NCBI GenBank assembly: GCA_018056045.1
Contig: JAGPGI010000183.1
Coordinates: 1-5,962, forward strand
Direction: 5' to 3'
Source: Paracoccus sp. (in: a-proteobacteria)
GTDB taxonomy: Bacteria > Pseudomonadota > Alphaproteobacteria > Rhodobacterales > Rhodobacteraceae
Length of the DNA stretch: 5,962 bases
Positions 5,594-5,962 of this stretch are shown piece by piece (position 1 is the first letter of the stretch; each line of letters opens with the position of its first letter). The notes below the pieces were generated by a model. The model saw only the letters and a program-made list of their open reading frames with translations. It was not told where the DNA came from and searched no databases. The translations under genes and the position numbers were made by a program.

Positions 5594-5962
5594 TGGACTG
5601 GCAAGCCAAGGAAGAAGCCCGCCGCGCTTGGATGGCGGAACACAGCCTCTATCGGACCGAGGACGAGCATTCGTCCTGCGGCGTCGGGCTGGTGGTGAAT
5701 ATCGACGGCAAGGCCAGCCGCAAGGTGGTCGAGGCCGGGATCAGCGCGCTGAAAGCGATCTGGCATCGCGGCGCGGTGGATGCCGACGGCAAGACCGGCG
5801 ACGGCGCCGGCATCCATGTCCAGATCCCCGTGCCCTTCTTTTACGATCAGGTGCGCCGCACCGGGCATGAGCCTGACAAGGACAAGCTGATCGCGGTCGG
5901 TCAGGCGTTCCTGCCGCGCACCAATTTCGCCCAGCAAGAGGCCTGCCGGACCATCGTGGAAT
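5593..5962 (+). CDS. gltB: Glutamate synthase (NADPH) large subunit GltB, N-terminal part (runs off right edge)
   Basis: The first 123 residues of a protein normally about 1,500 long. They are the start of the class II glutamine amidotransferase domain, which hydrolyses glutamine and sends ammonia through an internal tunnel to the synthase site. Cys29, in SSCGVGLV, should be the catalytic nucleophile. In this family it becomes the N-terminus after removal of a short propeptide, so residues 1-28 are predicted to be cut off. HRGA at 58-61 and GKTGDGAG at 66-73 are the conserved glutamine-pocket segments, and IPVPFF at 78-83 follows as in other GltB proteins. The ATG shares one base with the preceding stop and has a strong ribosome binding site. 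The central FMN domain and the iron-sulfur region lie beyond the window. Identification is very secure from the amidotransferase motifs and the linkage to gltD. Confidence 0.96.
   Translation, partial: MDWQAKEEARRAWMAEHSLYRTEDEHSSCGVGLVVNIDGKASRKVVEAGISALKAIWHRGAVDADGKTGDGAGIHVQIPVPFFYDQVRRTGHEPDKDKLIAVGQAFLPRTNFAQQEACRTIVE

Overview
The window is GC-rich chromosomal DNA with ordinary housekeeping content. It looks like an alphaproteobacterium of the Rhodobacteraceae, most like Paracoccus or a close relative. The clues are the GC-heavy third codon positions, the gltD - small gene - gltB order, the wording of the GltD and GltB N-termini, and a stand-alone NDUFA9-like protein of the kind common in this group. 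The genus is inferred from remembered protein similarity, not from a search.

Layout, all on the plus strand. (1) Bases 1-1234 hold the C-terminal part of a GMC-family flavin oxidoreductase whose start lies left of the window. (2) Bases 1270-2262 encode a Rossmann-fold protein related to the complex I accessory subunit NDUFA9. (3) Bases 2295-3089 encode UppP, undecaprenyl-diphosphate phosphatase, apparently from a TTG start. Gaps of 35 and 32 bases suggest these three could be one transcript. (4) Bases 3090-3289 form a 200-base intergenic region, AT-rich relative to the genes. It carries a candidate promoter and several interlocking inverted and direct repeats. (5) Bases 3290-4777 encode GltD, the glutamate synthase small subunit. 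(6) Bases 4790-5593 encode an unrecognised protein with a signal peptide, 12 bases after gltD and overlapping the next start by one base. (7) Bases 5593-5962 are the beginning of gltB, the glutamate synthase large subunit, which runs off the right edge.

How the genes work together: GltB and GltD form NADPH-dependent glutamate synthase (GOGAT), which turns glutamine plus 2-oxoglutarate into two glutamates. GltB hydrolyses glutamine and makes the product. GltD brings in NADPH electrons through FAD and holds cysteine clusters for iron-sulfur centres. The exported protein encoded between them is the least explained gene here. UppP recycles the lipid carrier for cell wall synthesis, and the NDUFA9-like protein may act with respiratory complex I. 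No mobile element, CRISPR array, tRNA, rRNA or obvious foreign segment was seen. The most unusual points are the exported protein inside the gltD-gltB unit, the cysteine cluster in the GMC enzyme, and the repeat-rich control region before gltD.
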